A stretch of 23,684 nucleotides of DNA. Origin: a virus. Both the position numbers and the translations under genes were made by a program. Location: positions 1 to 23,684 of the IMG/VR virus record IMGVR_UViG_3300010885_014015; one strand, written 5' to 3'. Positions 21,516 to 23,684 of this stretch are shown here, one piece after another (within the stretch, counting starts at the first letter, position 1; each line of letters opens with the position of its first letter). Below the pieces are notes generated by a model. It made no database searches, was not told the DNA's origin, and saw nothing but the letters and a program-made list of their open reading frames with translations.

Positions 21516-22346
21516 ATGGCAGGAATTAAGATTACAGAATTGCCTTCTATTGGCACTCTTGAAAAAACAGATTTGACATATGTTGTAGATGTTTCTGATG
21601 ACACATCGAAACAAGCAACTATACAAAATATTATTGAGGCAGTTGACCAAGTTGGTATTACTGATGTTGATGGCTATGCAGTTTTACAAGCAACTGATTC
21701 ATTTGGATTAAAAGTTAAGTCCAACAATGCAGCATTTCAAGGCATTTATTATAATGAAGATAATTCTGCTAATTATACAGACCTTTCATTAATTACAAGA
21801 CAAGATGCTCCACGAGTTTATCGCATACCTCAACCGCCTTGTGATGAAGGTCTTACTCCATTGTCGATTGGTGACATTTATATAGATTCAGCAAACTATG
21901 ATTTCTATTATTCATATGCAACGACTGACTGCTCAAATTGGAGAAAACTTGCTCAGACAAATGGTGGTGGATACTCTGCTAATATAGTATCTACTCCAAT
22001 AACAAATCAAACAATTATATTTTTTGGTGGTATATGGAATCTTGCTGGTAATGTTGTTAATTGTAAAACAAGAGTTCAATTAACAATGAATCCATTGCAT
22101 ACTTACCAATTTCAAATTGATTTGCCATTAGTTCCTTCAGCACAATTTGGTATTGCTACACAAATTCAAGGTTCAGTTATACCATTTGGTACTACTACGT
22201 TATGGCATAAAGTAAATCATACATCAATATTTGCAGCAAGTCCGACGTTAGGTGGTAATCCTTGCGCTGAAATATATGTTGAGGTTGAAAATAGTATGAA
22301 TGGATTATGCCAATTTGTTCTTGACTTTTCATATGAGATGTTCTAA
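21516..22346 (+). CDS. structural protein with MAGIKITELP domain (paralogue 2), 276 aa
   Basis: A longer paralogue of the previous gene, starting 12 bases after its stop. The shared anchor (MAGIKITELP, then DLTYVVDVSDDTSKQAT) is followed by a different middle: SFGLKVKSNNAAFQGIYYNE and a DIYIDSANYDFYYSY strand-loop region. The end (from residue 150) is again beta-rich (VQLTMNPLHTYQFQIDLP), similar in style to the end of paralogue 1. Such a pair suggests duplication of a shared anchor with swapped distal domains, typical of receptor-binding or decoration proteins. The stop overlaps the lysozyme start (TAATG). Confidence 0.65.
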   Translation: MAGIKITELPSIGTLEKTDLTYVVDVSDDTSKQATIQNIIEAVDQVGITDVDGYAVLQATDSFGLKVKSNNAAFQGIYYNEDNSANYTDLSLITRQDAPRVYRIPQPPCDEGLTPLSIGDIYIDSANYDFYYSYATTDCSNWRKLAQTNGGGYSANIVSTPITNQTIIFFGGIWNLAGNVVNCKTRVQLTMNPLHTYQFQIDLPLVPSAQFGIATQIQGSVIPFGTTTLWHKVNHTSIFAASPTLGGNPCAEIYVEVENSMNGLCQFVLDFSYEMF

Positions 22347-22804
22347 TGAATATATCTAAAACTGGTATCCAATTAATTAAAGACTTCGAGGGTCTTCGAT
22401 TAAATGCTTATAAGTGTAGTGCTGGTGTTTCTACAATTGGTTATGGTTCAACCTTCTATCCTGACAAATCTAATGTCAAGATGGGTGATGTTCTAAGAGA
22501 CAAAGAAGAAGCAGAAGTATTGCTTATTAATACACTAGTTGATTATGATATTTATGTCAGCAAGTACACTAAATCTGTTAAGTTAACTCAATATCAATTT
22601 GATGCTCTAGTATGCTTTGCATTCAATGTTGGATTAGGTAATCTAAGCAAGTCAACATTGCTTAAGTTGGTTTTAAGCAATCCAAATGATTCTAATATAT
22701 CATTAGAGTTCTTAAAATGGAACAAAGCAGCAGGTAAGATATTAAATGGATTAACTAAAAGAAGACAAAAAGAAGCAGAACTATATTTTACAAAAGTCGT
22801 ATAG
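22346..22804 (+). CDS. GH24 lysozyme (endolysin)
   Basis: A 152-residue T4/P22-type lysozyme. The catalytic glutamate is E15 in DFEG, followed by the signature AYKCSAGVSTIGYGST with T30. The residue matching T4 D20 is C24, a known natural variant of this family. NVGLGNLSKSTLLKLV and W-KAAGKILNGLTKRRQKE complete the domain. It cleaves peptidoglycan glycan strands at the end of infection. There is no N-terminal signal peptide, so release depends on the holin encoded next, 6 bases downstream of its stop. Confidence 0.94.
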   Translation: MNISKTGIQLIKDFEGLRLNAYKCSAGVSTIGYGSTFYPDKSNVKMGDVLRDKEEAEVLLINTLVDYDIYVSKYTKSVKLTQYQFDALVCFAFNVGLGNLSKSTLLKLVLSNPNDSNISLEFLKWNKAAGKILNGLTKRRQKEAELYFTKVV

Positions 22805-22810
22805 TTCTAC

Positions 22811-23020
22811 ATGGCTATAGACCCAAAAAAATTCAAGCAAATAGCCGATTTGATTATGGTGTACTGGCATCTGACAATTGGCTCACTTGTATCTGTAATA
22901 GGATTTTGGTTATTCTTTACTAAGAAAATAGATAAAGAGTCTTTTGCATATATCATTGCAGCAGTAGTAACATTGAAGTGGGTTTGGAAACCAACTGAGA
23001 AAGGAGGTACTAATGCTTGA
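22811..23020 (+). CDS. holin-like small membrane protein, 69 aa
   Basis: A 69-residue protein with two hydrophobic segments, about residues 18-35 (YWHLTIGSLVSVIGFWLFF) and 45-58 (SFAYIIAAVVTLKWVW), separated by a short charged loop (TKKIDKE). Size, two-helix topology and place beside the lysozyme fit a class II holin, which opens the inner membrane for the lysozyme. No sequence family is recognised with certainty, so the call is from topology and neighbour. Confidence 0.7.
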   Translation: MAIDPKKFKQIADLIMVYWHLTIGSLVSVIGFWLFFTKKIDKESFAYIIAAVVTLKWVWKPTEKGGTNA

Positions 23021-23522
23021 TGGAACTAGAGATACAATCATCACACACACATTTGATAGTGTTTGTGTTATTGGTGCATCATGCAAGATTCACAATCATA
23101 CACATCATCAAATAGTTTATAAAAATCAAGAACTAGCATTTGTCAATACATTGTATGATGATACAACAATGTATATTTATCAAAATCAATGGGGAGAATT
23201 GCTATATGTTGATGAACAAATCACTAAATTTGAGCCAAAAGCAGAGGTGCAAGTTGAGCAAATTGTTGTAAATATACCAAGAGCATCAGATACAATAAAA
23301 CCATGTGATGCAAAATGGTTAATTAAAGGCAAAAAGTTAGAACATTCACCTTATATTATACAAAAATGTAATAATAAGATGAATCAAAACTACTTATATA
23401 GTGACTTGTCAAATTCAATAGTAATGATGTTAATGTTACTTGCTACATCTATTTGGTTATATCGCAGTACATTTTATTGGTTAGACATGATTAGAAAGAT
23501 TAACAAAATTGTTAAGAGTTAG
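23013..23522 (+). CDS. hypothetical protein with C-terminal membrane segment, 169 aa
   Basis: A 169-residue protein starting inside the end of the holin-like gene. The N-terminal 130 residues are polar, with His pairs (HNHTHHQ) and beta-like strands (YQNQWGELLYVDEQI). The end has a membrane segment at about 135-152 (IVMMLMLLATSIWLYRS) followed by a basic cytoplasmic-type tail. An AAGGAGGT at 23001-23008, 4 bases before the ATG, resembles a Shine-Dalgarno site but also encodes part of the holin-like protein. Being in the lysis cassette it may be a spanin-like or lysis regulator, but no known family is recognised. Confidence 0.55.
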   Translation: MLDGTRDTIITHTFDSVCVIGASCKIHNHTHHQIVYKNQELAFVNTLYDDTTMYIYQNQWGELLYVDEQITKFEPKAEVQVEQIVVNIPRASDTIKPCDAKWLIKGKKLEHSPYIIQKCNNKMNQNYLYSDLSNSIVMMLMLLATSIWLYRSTFYWLDMIRKINKIVKS

Positions 23523-23525
23523 TCA

Positions 23526-23684
23526 ATGTCTACAAGATATATCTTGGCTAATTCTATTGACTTGTTGTATGTAGTATCTGACTACGAAGGAAACATTGTG
23601 CGTTCAAATGACTTATTTAAAGAGTATTGTTCACACATCAAACCAAAGAAAGTTAGTGACATTATATCAGATGATACAGAATTA
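23526..23684 (+). CDS. 5' end of a PAS-like domain gene (partial)
   Basis: Beginning at ATG 23526 and still open at the window end, this frame encodes 53 residues, starting MSTRYILANSIDLLYVVSDY. The order Y-V-V-S-D-x-x-G-N-I-V, then NDLFKEYC, then a V-x-D-I-I-S-x-D region matches the start of a PAS fold (strand, G-N-I-V turn, N-x-x-F helix, D/E-rich loop). PAS-like proteins occur in some Bacteroidota phages, usually of unknown role. The catalytic or signalling part, if any, lies outside the window. Confidence 0.55.
   Translation, partial: MSTRYILANSIDLLYVVSDYEGNIVRSNDLFKEYCSHIKPKKVSDIISDDTEL

Noticed and set aside
23001-23008. Strong Shine-Dalgarno-like AAGGAGGT before the gene at 23013
   Set aside because: It codes for part of the holin-like protein and spacing to the ATG is only 4 bases. 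Bacteroidota ribosomes make little use of such sites, so I do not count it as decisive.
1-23684. tRNA genes, CRISPR arrays, insertion sequences, integrase or attachment sites
   Set aside because: I looked for cloverleaf-like arms, regular spaced repeats, transposase or recombinase motifs and found none that could be supported.

Overview
This window is part of a tailed double-stranded DNA phage or prophage genome, covering packaging, tail, head and lysis functions. The DNA is AT-rich. Genes are tightly packed, mostly on the + strand, joined by ATGA, TAATG or TGATG overlaps, with few Shine-Dalgarno sequences. Three intergenic regions carry the Bacteroidota-type -7 element TAnnTTTG, and in one place a full TTG-N17-TATATTTG promoter. 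Several small proteins, such as the six-cysteine protein after terminase, resemble those of phages of Bacteroidota. A Bacteroidota (Flavobacterium- or Bacteroides-like) host is therefore an inference from the sequence. Siphovirus morphology is inferred from the long tape measure and the candidate G/GT tail chaperone pair.

Layout: 1-900, small accessory genes (a 44-aa protein, a HAD-like phosphatase). 877-2600, small and large terminase. 2597-3408, three small proteins including a Cys-rich one. 3356-4128, tail assembly chaperone with a candidate -1 frameshift (G and GT). 4109-7126, tape measure. 7117-10730, tail tip/hub-like protein and large tail fibre-like protein. 10813-11352, probable tail tube protein behind its own promoter. 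11352-12925, a glycosyltransferase and a SAM methyltransferase. 13015-15865, portal (with a Cys4 insertion) and MuF-like head morphogenesis protein, ended by a bidirectional terminator. 15912-16208, a lone minus-strand gene. 16209-16384, divergent promoters built on a 14-bp inverted repeat. 16385-17321, small protein and scaffold. 17322-17684, a 363-base regulatory region. 17685-18805, major capsid protein with a candidate -1 frameshift extension, then a strong terminator. 18865-21001, head-tail connection genes. 21012-22346, two tandem paralogues sharing the start MAGIKITELP. 22346-23522, lysozyme, holin-like protein and a membrane-anchored protein. 23526 to the end, start of a PAS-like protein.

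How it works together: terminase and portal package DNA into a shell made from the scaffold and capsid proteins. The adaptor and tail-completion candidates join it to a tail assembled on the tape measure with help from G and GT. Fibre and MAGIKITELP proteins probably act in host binding or particle decoration, and the lysis genes release progeny.

The most notable observations are two independent -1 frameshift signals. Each is a perfect X XXY YYZ heptamer, a 5-8 nt spacer and a bulged stem-loop. One sits before the tape measure. The other sits exactly at the capsid stop codon and would add 26 residues, as T7 does for 10A/10B. The divergent promoter pair on a long inverted repeat and the glycosyltransferase/methyltransferase pair next to the tail tube gene are also worth checking.
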